Part shown: piece by piece, positions 8,013-14,208 of the stretch
Layout of the letters: each line of letters starts with the position of its first letter
Numbering within the stretch: the first letter of the stretch is position 1
Assembly (NCBI GenBank): GCA_030592835.1
Contig: JAUVIJ010000024.1
Span: forward strand, 1 to 14,208
Reading direction: 5' to 3'
DNA length: 14,208 bases
From: Candidatus Cloacimonadota bacterium
Lineage (GTDB): Bacteria; Cloacimonadota; Cloacimonadia; Cloacimonadales; TCS61
Notes under the pieces: generated by a model
The model's database searches: none
The model's input: the letters and a program-made list of their open reading frames with translations, nothing else
What the model was told of the DNA's origin: nothing
Program-made: the position numbers and the translations under genes

Positions 8013-8960
8013 ATGTATTCCAAACTAAAAATCTTTACTGGAAACGCAAACAGGAAACTGGCTCTCGAAGTTTCCAAATATGCAGGTGTACCCTTGGGTG
8101 ACGCTAATGTTTTCAAGTTTTCCAATGATAATACTTTCGTTAAGATCAACGAGAATGTTAGAGGGGCTGATACATTTATTATCCAGCCGACCTGTTTTCC
8201 TGTAAATGATAATTTGATGGAATTGCTGATAATGATCGATGCTTTGAAAAGAGCATCTGCTGAAAAAATAAATTGTGTGATCCCTTATTTCGGTTATGCC
8301 CGATCCGATAAGAAAGATCAGCCGAGAGTGCCAATAACGGCTAAATTGGTGGCGGATCTTCTTTCTGCAGCTGGAGCTAGTAGAATTATTTGCATGGATT
8401 TACATTCAGAGCAAATTCAGGGATTTTTCAATATACCTGTGGATCATCTCAGTTCAATATCTCTATTTGCCAGGTATTTCAAGACAAATCTGGAGCTGAA
8501 GGATATAGTTGTTGTTTCCCCGGATACCGGTGGTACTGCCCGGGCAAGAGAGATGTCCAAGAACTTGAATTGTGACCTGGCAATTGGTGATAAGCGAAGA
8601 TTAGGAAACGACAGCAAGTCGGAGGTATTAAATCTGATAGGAGATGTTAAGGATAAAACAGCTATTCTTTTTGATGATATTGTGGATACCGCCGGGAGTC
8701 TGACTAAAATGGCGAAAAAGCTTATGGAAGAAGGTGCTAGAAAAGTTTATGCAGCCTGTGCTCATGGGATATTGTCAGGGAATGCGCTAAAAAATATTGC
8801 TGAATCTCCCATCGAAAAGCTGTTTATCACTGATTCTATACCCCTGACCGGAGATAATAAAAGTTCATCTAAGATTATCCAGATATCGATAGCCGAGTTA
8901 CTGGCAATCGCGATTAAAAAAATACACCTGGAAGAATCAGTTAGCATATTATTTAGATAG
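8013..8960 (+). CDS. prs: Ribose-phosphate pyrophosphokinase (PRPP synthetase)
   Basis: The enzyme makes phosphoribosyl pyrophosphate from ribose 5-phosphate and ATP for purine, pyrimidine, histidine and NAD synthesis. The 315 residues match class I length. Visible motifs are KIFTGNANRKLA at the N-terminus, the flexible catalytic loop YFGYARSDKKDQPR, MDLHSEQIQGFF, SPDTGGTARAREM, AIGDKRR, and the PRPP-binding loop DDIVDTAGSL at 221-230. The SPDTGGTARA segment has Thr where the common form has Val residues, a mild variation. The gene begins three bases after spoVG ends; the Shine-Dalgarno is poor, which suggests coupling. Confidence 0.96.
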   Translation: MYSKLKIFTGNANRKLALEVSKYAGVPLGDANVFKFSNDNTFVKINENVRGADTFIIQPTCFPVNDNLMELLIMIDALKRASAEKINCVIPYFGYARSDKKDQPRVPITAKLVADLLSAAGASRIICMDLHSEQIQGFFNIPVDHLSSISLFARYFKTNLELKDIVVVSPDTGGTARAREMSKNLNCDLAIGDKRRLGNDSKSEVLNLIGDVKDKTAILFDDIVDTAGSLTKMAKKLMEEGARKVYAACAHGILSGNALKNIAESPIEKLFITDSIPLTGDNKSSSKIIQISIAELLAIAIKKIHLEESVSILFR

Positions 8961-8988
8961 AATATTCATCCCGAAGCGGGAAAATAAC

Positions 8989-8993
8989 GGAGG
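8989..8993 (+). promoter_or_regulatory. Ribosome-binding site that fixes the rplY start
   Basis: GGAGG here is five bases before the ATG at 8999 but only two bases before the in-frame TTG at 8996. The ATG is therefore the better start. Confidence 0.75.
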
Positions 8994-8998
8994 ATTTG

Positions 8999-9646
8999 AT
9001 GTACGCAAAAATTAAAGCAGAAACACGGGAAATCGGAAAAAAATCCGATCTTAATGAACTACGCAAAAAAGGTTTTATACCTGGGATTATCTATGGAGAA
9101 GGCAAGGAAGGCGTTAAAATATCCCTGGATAAGATATCTTTTCAGAAAGAGTATAAAAAGAACATAGGTGAAATGGTCTTTTATGAAATTCAGGCAGGGG
9201 ATAAGAAATACAATACAATAATCAAGGAAAGACAAATCCATCCTGTCTCCCAGGAATTGCTTCATATTGATTTCCTGGAATTTCATGAAGGAAAACAAAT
9301 AACCATCAGTGTGCCTTTCAAATTCGTCGGAGATGCTATAGGAGTAGCAGCCGGCGGACTTCTGGAAATTCTACTTCGTAAACTGGAGGTTTTTTGTTTA
9401 CCTAAAAACATTCCTGACGATATTATAGTTGATGTCACAAATCTTGAGATTGGAAATTCCATCCATCTTGATCAGATAGAATTGGTCGATATGGAAACTA
9501 AATTTCCGGGAGATACTCCACTCATTGCTGTTAGAGCGCCTAAGAAAATAGAGGTTGAAGAAGAAGTAGAAGAAGGTGAAGAGGTTGAGGAAGGAGAAGA
9601 AGGGGAAGAAAAATCTGAGGAGCTTGAAAAAGACACTAAAGAATGA
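8999..9646 (+). CDS. rplY: 50S ribosomal protein L25, Ctc/TL5 type
   Basis: The 215-residue protein binds 5S rRNA in the large subunit. The N-terminal L25 domain shows AETREIGKKSDLNELRKKG, then FIPGIIYGEGKEG, and PVSQELLHIDFLEF. The C-terminal TL5/Ctc domain shows ISVPFKFVGDAIGVAAGGLLE, VFCLPKNIPDDIIVDVTNLEIG and FPGDTPLIAVRAPKK. The last 35 or so residues are almost all Glu, Gly, Val and Lys, an acidic low-complexity tail common in this longer form. The start is ATG 8999, chosen from Shine-Dalgarno spacing; TTG 8996 would add one residue. The stop overlaps the pth start (ATGATG). Confidence 0.95.
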   Translation: MYAKIKAETREIGKKSDLNELRKKGFIPGIIYGEGKEGVKISLDKISFQKEYKKNIGEMVFYEIQAGDKKYNTIIKERQIHPVSQELLHIDFLEFHEGKQITISVPFKFVGDAIGVAAGGLLEILLRKLEVFCLPKNIPDDIIVDVTNLEIGNSIHLDQIELVDMETKFPGDTPLIAVRAPKKIEVEEEVEEGEEVEEGEEGEEKSEELEKDTKE

Positions 9647-10209
9647 TGAAAATCATTTTTGGTCTTGGAAATCCCGGGAAACGATACCAGAAAAATCGAC
9701 ATAATATAGGTTATCTGATCGTTGATAAATTTGCTGATCTTTTTAAACTGAAATTCAAGAAAAGAATAAAGTATTTATTTGCAGAGAGTGATGACGTCCT
9801 GTTGATCAAACCAAGGACTTACATGAACAATAGTGGAAAGGCTGTTCTTTCAGCTTGCTCCCGTTACCGTTCCCAGGATTTTCTGGTAGTTGTTGATGAT
9901 ATCAACCTTCCGTTCGGTGAAATCAGATTACGGGAGGAAGGCGGTTTTGGCGGGCATAACGGCTTAAGATCAATTGGGACAGTTCTGGGTACGAACCAAT
10001 TCAAAAGAATGAGAATAGGGGTGGGGGCTCCCGATGAGGATGAGCTTGCCAGATATGTCCTTGCTGATTTTGATAGGGAAGAAGAAAAAAAGTTGCCTGA
10101 TCTGCTTGATTTCAGCAGTTCACTTCTGATTAAATATGTTGAATCTGATTTTAATCAAGTATTAGATCTTTATAGTATATTGAAAAAATCCTATTCTGAG
10201 AAATTCTAA
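9643..10209 (+). CDS. pth: Peptidyl-tRNA hydrolase
   Basis: Pth releases tRNA from peptidyl-tRNAs that drop off the ribosome. The 188 residues match the family length. Catalytic and binding residues are visible: Asn10 in GLGNPGKRY, His20 in RHNIGY, the KPRTYMNNSGKAV segment, Asp85 in VVDDINLPFGE, and GGFGGHNGLRSI. The C-terminal part has RIGVGAP and YVLADFDREEE. Two adjacent ATGs (9643 and 9646) could start it; the first overlaps the rplY stop by four bases. The rplY(ctc)-pth order is the same as in Bacillus and many other bacteria. Confidence 0.96.
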   Translation: MMKIIFGLGNPGKRYQKNRHNIGYLIVDKFADLFKLKFKKRIKYLFAESDDVLLIKPRTYMNNSGKAVLSACSRYRSQDFLVVVDDINLPFGEIRLREEGGFGGHNGLRSIGTVLGTNQFKRMRIGVGAPDEDELARYVLADFDREEEKKLPDLLDFSSSLLIKYVESDFNQVLDLYSILKKSYSEKF

Positions 10210-10222
10210 GTATTCTCAGGAT
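10193..10222 (+). other. Stem-loop spanning the pth stop codon
   Basis: CTGAGAA at 10196-10202 and TTCTCAG at 10213-10219 are perfect 7-base inverted repeats, extended by three further pairs (one of them G-U) to 10193-10222 with a 10-base loop. The following bases are ATTATTGTGTT rather than a clean T-run, so at most this is a weak terminator. It may instead be an mRNA-processing or attenuating structure between pth and rpsF. Confidence 0.4.
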
Positions 10223-10250
10223 CGATTATTGTGTTGACACACTAAAGACC

Positions 10251-10258
10251 AAAGGAGG
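10251..10258 (+). promoter_or_regulatory. Strong ribosome-binding site of rpsF
   Basis: AAAGGAGG lies five bases before the rpsF ATG. It is one of the two strongest Shine-Dalgarno sequences in the window and fits a highly expressed ribosomal protein gene. Confidence 0.7.
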
Positions 10259-10263
10259 AATAA

Positions 10264-10551
10264 ATGCAACGCAAGTATGAAAGCATGATCGTTTTAGCAC
10301 CTACCTTCAGCGAAGACGAATCGAAAGCAGAAAGTCAGAAAATCCATGCCATGATCGAAAAATACGGCGGCGAAATTGTTGAGACCGAAGAATGGGGTAA
10401 GAAGAAACTGGCTTATGAGATTAAGAAATTCCAGGAAGGCTATTTCTTTATCTTCTATTATCTGCTGGATCCGGCTAAAGTTTCCGAACTGGAAAGTAAT
10501 TTCACCATCAGCGAAAACCTTATCCGTTATAATATCCTGGTTAAACAGTAG
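10264..10551 (+). CDS. rpsF: 30S ribosomal protein S6
   Basis: The 95-residue protein is full-length S6, which pairs with S18 on the small-subunit platform. It shows the family pattern RKYESMIVLAPTFSEDE at the start, EWGKKKLAYEIKKFQEGYFFIFYY in the middle, and LESNFTISENLIRYNILV near the end. It is the first gene of an rpsF-ssb-rpsR set, the classic S6-SSB-S18 arrangement. The 54-base leader upstream might hold autoregulatory structure, since S6:S18 complexes bind rpsF leaders in several phyla, but I see no clear match to that motif. Confidence 0.97.
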   Translation: MQRKYESMIVLAPTFSEDESKAESQKIHAMIEKYGGEIVETEEWGKKKLAYEIKKFQEGYFFIFYYLLDPAKVSELESNFTISENLIRYNILVKQ

Positions 10552-10563
10552 TCGGGAGGAATT

Positions 10564-11001
10564 ATGGCAAGTGAATTGAGATTTCCGAGATTGAACTATT
10601 TAGTTCTGAGTGGCAGATTGACCAGAGATGTCGATCTCAGATATACACCCACAGGAACTCCCGTTGCTAAATTATCACTGGCTTTTGACCGCAACTATCA
10701 AAAAGGTGGTGAATGGCTTCAGGAGACGAGTTACCTAGATGTTGTTGTTTGGAGTAAAAGAGGTGAACAATGTGCGGAATATCTGAGAAAAGGCAGTGCT
10801 GTCATTATTGAAGGTTACATCAAAACACGTTCCTATGTAGATCGGGAAAACCAGAATAGAAAGGTTACCGAGATAGTGGCTAATAAAGTTAGTTTCCTGG
10901 AGAAATCAAGTTATCCCAGTGATAGTGCAGAGACAGAGATGAAAACTGATAATCAGATCAAACCTGTAGCAGATGTAACCGATGATGATGTTCCATTCTA
11001 A
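10564..11001 (+). CDS. ssb: Single-stranded DNA-binding protein
   Basis: The 145-residue protein has an OB-fold of about 110 residues: LNYLVLSGRLTRDVDLRYTP, PVAKLSLAFDRNY, TSYLDVVVWSKRGEQCAEYL, KGSAVIIEGYIKTRSY. A short flexible linker follows, then the acidic tip DDDVPF, which recruits replication and repair partners in SSBs. A good Shine-Dalgarno (GGGAGG at 10554-10559) precedes the ATG. It lies between rpsF and rpsR as in many bacteria. Confidence 0.97.
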   Translation: MASELRFPRLNYLVLSGRLTRDVDLRYTPTGTPVAKLSLAFDRNYQKGGEWLQETSYLDVVVWSKRGEQCAEYLRKGSAVIIEGYIKTRSYVDRENQNRKVTEIVANKVSFLEKSSYPSDSAETEMKTDNQIKPVADVTDDDVPF

Positions 11002-11010
11002 ATTAGAATC

Positions 11011-11015
11011 AGGAG
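11011..11015 (+). promoter_or_regulatory. Ribosome-binding site supporting the far-upstream rpsR start
   Basis: AGGAG is six bases before ATG 11022. This supports translation of the full extended S18 frame. No in-frame ATG, GTG or TTG lies in the 130 or so bases before the conserved S18 core. Confidence 0.65.
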
Positions 11016-11021
11016 AAAATA

Positions 11022-11768
11022 ATGATAGAAGATAAAGAAAAAGTTGAAGAGATCAAAACAGAAAAGAAGCAGGATGAAAAGCAGACTGAGGTAAAAGAAG
11101 AGATAAAAGCCAAAGTCAAAAAACCGGTCAAAAAAGAAACAAAAAAAGAGATTAAATCCGAAAAGAAACAGGAAGGAAAAGAATCCAAAGTCGAGAAGAA
11201 AACGAAAGTTGAAACCGAGAAACCTGTTGGAAAGGATGAAAGTCCTAAAAAAGTTGAAAAGAAAGAGACTAAAAGCCGAAAGCCGAAAGCCGAAAAGGAA
11301 TCGGGAGTAAAGGAAGATAAGAAAACAGGGTTAGAAAAAACAGTAGAGAAAACTGAGGAACAAAAGCAAAAAGATCCTGAAAAAACTGAAGATATTCAGA
11401 AAGAAGCACAACCAAAAATAGCCGGACAAACTGGTAACAGCACTGGTGTAAGACCTTCTCCTGAAAGAAGAACAGATAGCAGGGGATACAGAAAACCGGG
11501 AAGAGATTCATCCCAGTCCAGAGGATTTCGACGCGGCGGTAGAGGTAAACCCAGATTTTTATTCAAGAAGAAAGTCTGTTATTTCTGTAAGAACAGGGAT
11601 GTGGTTATTGACTACAAAGATGTAAATCTGATGAGAAGATATATTGCCGAAAGTGGCAAGATCTCCCCCCGCAGGTTTACCGGCACTTGTGCAAAACATC
11701 AGAGAAAACTGACAGTTGAAATCAAAAAAGCTCGCCAGATGGCTCTGATCTCGTTTACTGAGAAATAA
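11022..11768 (+). CDS. rpsR: 30S ribosomal protein S18 with long charged N-terminal extension
   Basis: Residues about 173-248 are a normal S18: FLFKKKVCYFCKN, VDL-like strand DVNLMRRYIAESGKISPRRFTGTCAKHQRKL in its usual order, and a basic end. A zinc-type set C186, C189, C223 and H226 is present. Before it lie about 170 residues not found in ordinary S18 (75-90 residues). Residues 1-140 are almost entirely Lys and Glu with scattered Thr, Val and Pro. Residues 145-178 are rich in Arg, Gly and Ser and contain RGFRRGGRGK, like an RGG RNA-binding segment. The frame is continuous, has its own Shine-Dalgarno and no stop, so this looks like a real N-terminal extension. It could be cleaved after synthesis. 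A fused small protein is less likely because the segment is low-complexity. Placement after ssb confirms identity. Confidence 0.93.
   Translation: MIEDKEKVEEIKTEKKQDEKQTEVKEEIKAKVKKPVKKETKKEIKSEKKQEGKESKVEKKTKVETEKPVGKDESPKKVEKKETKSRKPKAEKESGVKEDKKTGLEKTVEKTEEQKQKDPEKTEDIQKEAQPKIAGQTGNSTGVRPSPERRTDSRGYRKPGRDSSQSRGFRRGGRGKPRFLFKKKVCYFCKNRDVVIDYKDVNLMRRYIAESGKISPRRFTGTCAKHQRKLTVEIKKARQMALISFTEK
11275..11295 (+). repeat. Three tandem copies of GCCGAAA inside the rpsR extension
   Basis: The 7-base unit occurs at 11275-11281, 11282-11288 and 11289-11295 without mismatch. The array encodes part of SRKPKAE. Because 7 is not a multiple of three, gain or loss of one unit would shift the S18 frame. 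Confidence 0.7.
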
Positions 11769-11789
11769 CTTGATAAGAAATAGCTGACA

Positions 11790-12665
11790 TTGTTTATTCT
11801 GGGAGTTGTTTCAACAATAATTTCAATGTTCTTTCCCTTTGCGGGAGTGCTCTTTATATTAGCAATAAGTGGTAAATATCAGCGCAAGTTCAAAGGATTT
11901 ATATTCTTTACTTCTTTTGCAGTGAGTGCGATTGTTTTTAAGGCATCAGGGTTGATCGATTCCATTACTCTGTTTGACCTTATCCTGGGAATCGGGGCGC
12001 CTTCAATATTTTACCTATTCTGGTTAGAAAAGAGTGGAGATCAAATGAAATCTCTACTCAATTGTATTTTGCTGGTAATTGTATATGCACTGTTGAGGAC
12101 CCTTTTTTTCCATGATGCATTTATTGTTCTGATCAATCAGGCTATGGAGCAGAACAGACAGATATTGTCCGAAACACTACACGATAGTAGTAAAGATACA
12201 GAACTATTCCTGGAATCTCTGGAAAAAGTTAAAAGCTTCATTCTTTCCTACTTTACAGGGATTTGGAGTTTGATGCTGGTTATGGCTTATTATGCAGGTT
12301 CACTGATTCATGCCAGAAGATCGAAAAGGGATTTGAAACATCGTCTATTCAGATTACCCTATTTTATCGTCTATTTTCTGATATTCATGTTGGTGCTTTT
12401 CTTCTTCCCGATTACACGGCAGATCAGTATTAACCTATTCTTTATTATCGCCCCGTTTTTTTTAATTCAGGGTTTTGCCATAATCGATTTTTTCTGGGGA
12501 AAAACCTTTACAAAAAGAAGGATATTTCTCTATTTAATGCTCATTGCTCTGATATTGAATCCATATTTGTTAATTTTAGTTCTTATAGCAGGTTTGTTTG
12601 ATTTATGGTTTAATTTTAGGAAAATCAATATTGTGGAGGAAACAGATGAAGATCATCTTGATTAA
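11790..12665 (+). CDS. DUF2232/YybS-like multi-pass membrane protein
   Basis: About 290 residues form roughly eight hydrophobic segments, with a charged central loop (about 115-145, NQAMEQNRQILSET onward) and a positively charged loop HARRSKRDLKHR. DUF2232 membrane proteins often sit between rpsR and rplI, so position plus topology gives the family call; I see no single diagnostic motif. Function is unknown; weak resemblance to energy-coupling S components has been proposed for the family. The start is uncertain: TTG 11790 gives the full first helix but has no clear Shine-Dalgarno, while ATG 11826 would remove most of that helix. In-frame stops at 11766 and 11781 limit the upstream end. The 3' end overlaps rplI by 20 bases. 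Confidence 0.6.
   Translation: MFILGVVSTIISMFFPFAGVLFILAISGKYQRKFKGFIFFTSFAVSAIVFKASGLIDSITLFDLILGIGAPSIFYLFWLEKSGDQMKSLLNCILLVIVYALLRTLFFHDAFIVLINQAMEQNRQILSETLHDSSKDTELFLESLEKVKSFILSYFTGIWSLMLVMAYYAGSLIHARRSKRDLKHRLFRLPYFIVYFLIFMLVLFFFPITRQISINLFFIIAPFFLIQGFAIIDFFWGKTFTKRRIFLYLMLIALILNPYLLILVLIAGLFDLWFNFRKINIVEETDEDHLD
12635..12639 (+). promoter_or_regulatory. Ribosome-binding site that fixes the rplI start
   Basis: GGAGG is six bases before ATG 12646, which begins MKIILIKDI, the standard L9 N-terminus. The in-frame ATG at 12598 would add 16 residues unlike L9. Confidence 0.85.
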
Positions 12666-13089
12666 AGATATTATAAAATTAGGTGAAGCTGGGAGTGTTG
12701 TAAAAGTAGTAGACGGATATGCCAGGAATTATCTTATTCCTGAGAAAATAGCTATTTTGGCAAGCAAAGGAAATCTTAAAAAAATCGAAGATATCAAGAA
12801 GCAGGCCGAAATTGAAAAGTTGGAAATTGAAAGCAAATATAAAGCACTGGTTTTAAAATTGGCAGATGTCGAGTTGCAGTTTATCAGGAAATCTGATGAG
12901 AATGGTCATCTCTTTGGTTCGGTTTCGGAAGGGGATATTGTTAACGCCTTGGAAGAAAAAGAAATAGAGATCCATAAATCTCATATAGCTCTGGAAAAAC
13001 ATCTCAAAGAAATAGGTTCTTTCGAGGTTCCTATTAATTTTACTACCAAGATCACTGCATCTTTAAAAGTAAAAATAGATTCGGAATAA
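12646..13089 (+). CDS. rplI: 50S ribosomal protein L9
   Basis: The 147-residue protein has the normal L9 length and layout: N-terminal domain with MKIILIKDIIKLGEAGSVVKV and the signature GYARNYLIP at 24-32, a long connecting helix (about 41-74, KKIEDIKKQAEIEKLEIE), and a C-terminal 23S-binding domain with GHLFGSVSEGDIVNAL. L9 binds 23S rRNA near the L1 stalk and helps reading-frame fidelity. It begins within the last 20 bases of the membrane-protein gene, so the two are probably coupled. The set rpsF-ssb-rpsR-DUF2232-rplI is a well-known arrangement. Confidence 0.97.
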   Translation: MKIILIKDIIKLGEAGSVVKVVDGYARNYLIPEKIAILASKGNLKKIEDIKKQAEIEKLEIESKYKALVLKLADVELQFIRKSDENGHLFGSVSEGDIVNALEEKEIEIHKSHIALEKHLKEIGSFEVPINFTTKITASLKVKIDSE

Positions 13090-13091
13090 AT

Positions 13092-13099
13092 AAGGAGGT
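13092..13099 (+). promoter_or_regulatory. Extended ribosome-binding site of the membrane protein gene
   Basis: AAGGAGGT is fully complementary to the usual 16S rRNA 3' end. Its spacing of nine bases to ATG 13109 is slightly long, but the match is among the best in the window. Confidence 0.6.
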
Positions 13100-13108
13100 T
13101 TTCAGATC

Positions 13109-13678
13109 ATGACATTAAAAGTTATTGTTAACATAATCGGTTGGATAATTCTGCTGGTATGTTTCGGAGCATTGGGTTTCAGTACCGATAATCCCGCTAT
13201 CGGAGTTCCGATTTACACCGTATTCTTTGCATTGGTGTTTGGATTGGTTTTTCTATATGTGCGTAAACACAAACGTCACGAGAAGACTAATCAGACAACG
13301 ATCAATCTTATTCATAAGATCTTTGGCTTAATATTGCTGTTGCTGGCAGTTTTCAGTCCTGTTATTGCCCTGCGTAAGATTGAACTTCCTTTTATCTATA
13401 ATCTGATAATGTTTTTCAGTACAGCTGTTATCATCGGTCTGGGAACACTTGCTGTTACGATGCTGAACAATACTAGATCCAACAGTTTTTTAAGCAGACT
13501 TGCAGGGTTTTTACTACTTATCATACTGGCAGCTATACCAGCACTAATAGCAACTCAGTTCCTGATAACCTATTTTCCAAGTGCTTATAATGCTTTAGGT
13601 ACAGCTTACTGGGCAATTGTATCGGTCGCTGTTTTTTCATGGTGGGGTTTTTCCTTATTCTTTAATAAAGCAGACTGA
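13109..13678 (+). CDS. Six-helix membrane protein of unknown function
   Basis: I do not recognise the family. The 189 residues contain six hydrophobic helices at about 4-24, 30-51, 67-88, 95-118, 130-155 and 162-185, with short loops. The largest loop, between helices 2 and 3, is basic (VRKHKRHEKTNQT) and probably cytoplasmic, giving both termini in the cytoplasm by the positive-inside rule. No catalytic motif, Cys pair or signature was seen. It is well expressed to judge from the Shine-Dalgarno and lies 19 bases after rplI; its stop overlaps the next start (TGATG). Confidence 0.75.
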   Translation: MTLKVIVNIIGWIILLVCFGALGFSTDNPAIGVPIYTVFFALVFGLVFLYVRKHKRHEKTNQTTINLIHKIFGLILLLLAVFSPVIALRKIELPFIYNLIMFFSTAVIIGLGTLAVTMLNNTRSNSFLSRLAGFLLLIILAAIPALIATQFLITYFPSAYNALGTAYWAIVSVAVFSWWGFSLFFNKAD

Positions 13679-13971
13679 TGGGACTATTTCCGACGGGCAA
13701 CAAACTGAAGAATATTGTCTATCAGATTGCCGGTAAGGAAAACTCGGATATTGTCACTATTGCGCTGGGATGGAAAGAAATTGTCGGTTCTCTACTGGCA
13801 GAACGAGCCAATATTAGAAAACTCGAAAAAAGGAATTTATTCATCGCTGTAAATAATAATGTCTGGATGCAGGAACTGATACTGCGTAAATATCAGATCA
13901 TTTCAGAAATAAAATTCAGACTGCACATTGAGTTAAGAGACATTATCTTTTTTTTAAATAATGAACATTGA
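13678..13971 (+). CDS. DUF721/DciA-like protein
   Basis: The 97-residue protein shows the DUF721 pattern: a first helix region, then LGWKEIVGSLLAERANIRKLEKRNLFIAV as the conserved W..IVG..LA....I..L....L.V core, then NNNVWMQELILRKYQIISEIKF. In bacteria lacking DnaC or DnaI, DciA of this family helps load the replicative helicase DnaB; short DUF721 proteins of about this size are common and may not all do so. The conserved Trp residues of the family are present. There is no Shine-Dalgarno; the ATG overlaps the preceding stop, so translation is probably coupled. The family call is firm, the replication role is inferred. Confidence 0.75.
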   Translation: MGLFPTGNKLKNIVYQIAGKENSDIVTIALGWKEIVGSLLAERANIRKLEKRNLFIAVNNNVWMQELILRKYQIISEIKFRLHIELRDIIFFLNNEH

Positions 13972-13977
13972 GAAATT

Positions 13978-14208
13978 ATGATAAAAATTGCTCCCTCTTT
14001 ATTAGCTTCTGATTTTCTTAATTTGGAAAATGAAATCAGAAAAGTACAGCAGGCAGGTGCAGATATGTTACACCTGGATGTTATGGATGGACATTTCGTA
14101 CCAAACCTCAGTTTCGGATATCCTATTATCGAAAAGGTTAAAAAGACTGCCGGTATCCCGGTTGAAGTCCATTTAATGGTCACTAATCCTGAAAATTATC
14201 TATTAAAA
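13978..14208 (+). CDS. rpe: Ribulose-phosphate 3-epimerase, N-terminal part (3' partial)
   Basis: The frame runs off the right edge after 77 codons with no stop. The visible part is unmistakable: IKIAPSLLASDFLNL, GADMLHLDVMDGHFVPNLSFG with the metal-site His and Asp and the Met that follow the family pattern, then PVEVHLMVTNPE with the second His. The enzyme interconverts ribulose 5-phosphate and xylulose 5-phosphate in the pentose phosphate pathway. It starts six bases after the DUF721 gene, with a weak GAGAA before the ATG. Confidence 0.96.
   Translation, partial: MIKIAPSLLASDFLNLENEIRKVQQAGADMLHLDVMDGHFVPNLSFGYPIIEKVKKTAGIPVEVHLMVTNPENYLLK

Noticed and set aside
7730..8149. 139-codon open frame on the minus strand
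   Set aside because: It lies opposite spoVG and prs, both certain, and its translation has no recognisable motif.
8969..8981. TCCCG-AAG-CGGGA mini hairpin between prs and rplY
   Set aside because: Five base pairs with a 3-base loop and no following T-run; too short to call a terminator.
9472..9702. Minus-strand Ser/Pro-rich open frame
   Set aside because: It is the complement of the GAA-rich acidic tail of rplY; the composition explains it.
10230..10241. TGTG-TTGA-CACA hairpin or small operator
   Set aside because: Only four base pairs; it does not extend and is expected by chance in this composition.
10234..10263. TTGACA resembling a -35 element before rpsF
   Set aside because: A -10 at the usual distance would overlap the Shine-Dalgarno and start codon, and no good TATAAT-like sequence is there.
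11269..11511. Minus-strand Leu/Phe-rich open frame opposite the rpsR extension
   Set aside because: The Lys/Glu codons of the extension read as Phe/Leu/Ser on the other strand. The + strand frame has a ribosome-binding site and ends in a true S18 core.
12598..12645. Upstream ATG giving a longer L9
   Set aside because: L9 proteins begin at the MKIILIKD position, and the GGAGG at 12635-12639 points to ATG 12646.

Overview
The window is a compact bacterial chromosome segment read entirely from the + strand. It holds seventeen genes, most abutting or overlapping by 1 to 68 bases, and no intergenic gap exceeds about 60 bases. I see no tRNA, rRNA, mobile element, CRISPR array or integrated phage. 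The sequence is AT-rich. The envelope genes (a gingipain/PorU-like C25 protein with a FlgD-like sorting tail, followed by a PorV-family barrel) point to a Gram-negative lineage in or near the Fibrobacterota-Chlorobiota-Bacteroidota group or a neighbouring candidate phylum. Cloacimonadota-like is my best guess, but this is inference and not a placement.

Positions 1-4072: a cell-surface block. The 3' part of a C25 peptidase gene (5' end outside the window) is joined by TAATG to a PorV-family outer-membrane protein. That gene is joined by TAGTG to a lipoprotein with fibronectin-III-like character. The set looks like a type IX-like secretion and surface-anchoring module.

Positions 4073-6899: after a 58-base gap with a possible sigma-70 promoter come a small exported SLBB-domain protein and a Wzz/BY-kinase fusion (Wzc-like). 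These are typical inner- and outer-membrane partners for export of capsular or exopolysaccharide. No glycosyltransferases lie in the window.

Positions 6832-10209: the housekeeping run ispE-spoVG-prs-rplY(ctc)-pth. It resembles the Bacillus ispE-purR-yabJ-spoVG-glmU-prs-ctc-pth cluster with purR, yabJ and glmU missing. The ispE start lies 68 bases inside the kinase gene.

Positions 10210-13089: the ribosomal/replication cluster rpsF-ssb-rpsR-(DUF2232 membrane protein)-rplI. Its main oddity is an S18 with a charged N-terminal extension of about 170 residues, so the protein is roughly three times the usual length.

Positions 13090-14208: an unrecognised six-helix membrane protein, a DUF721/DciA-like protein, and the start of rpe, which runs off the right edge.

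Nothing here is clearly a new defence or mobile system. The observations most worth a second look are the extended S18, the 68-base kinase/ispE coding overlap, the PorU-PorV-lipoprotein unit and the SLBB-only export protein.
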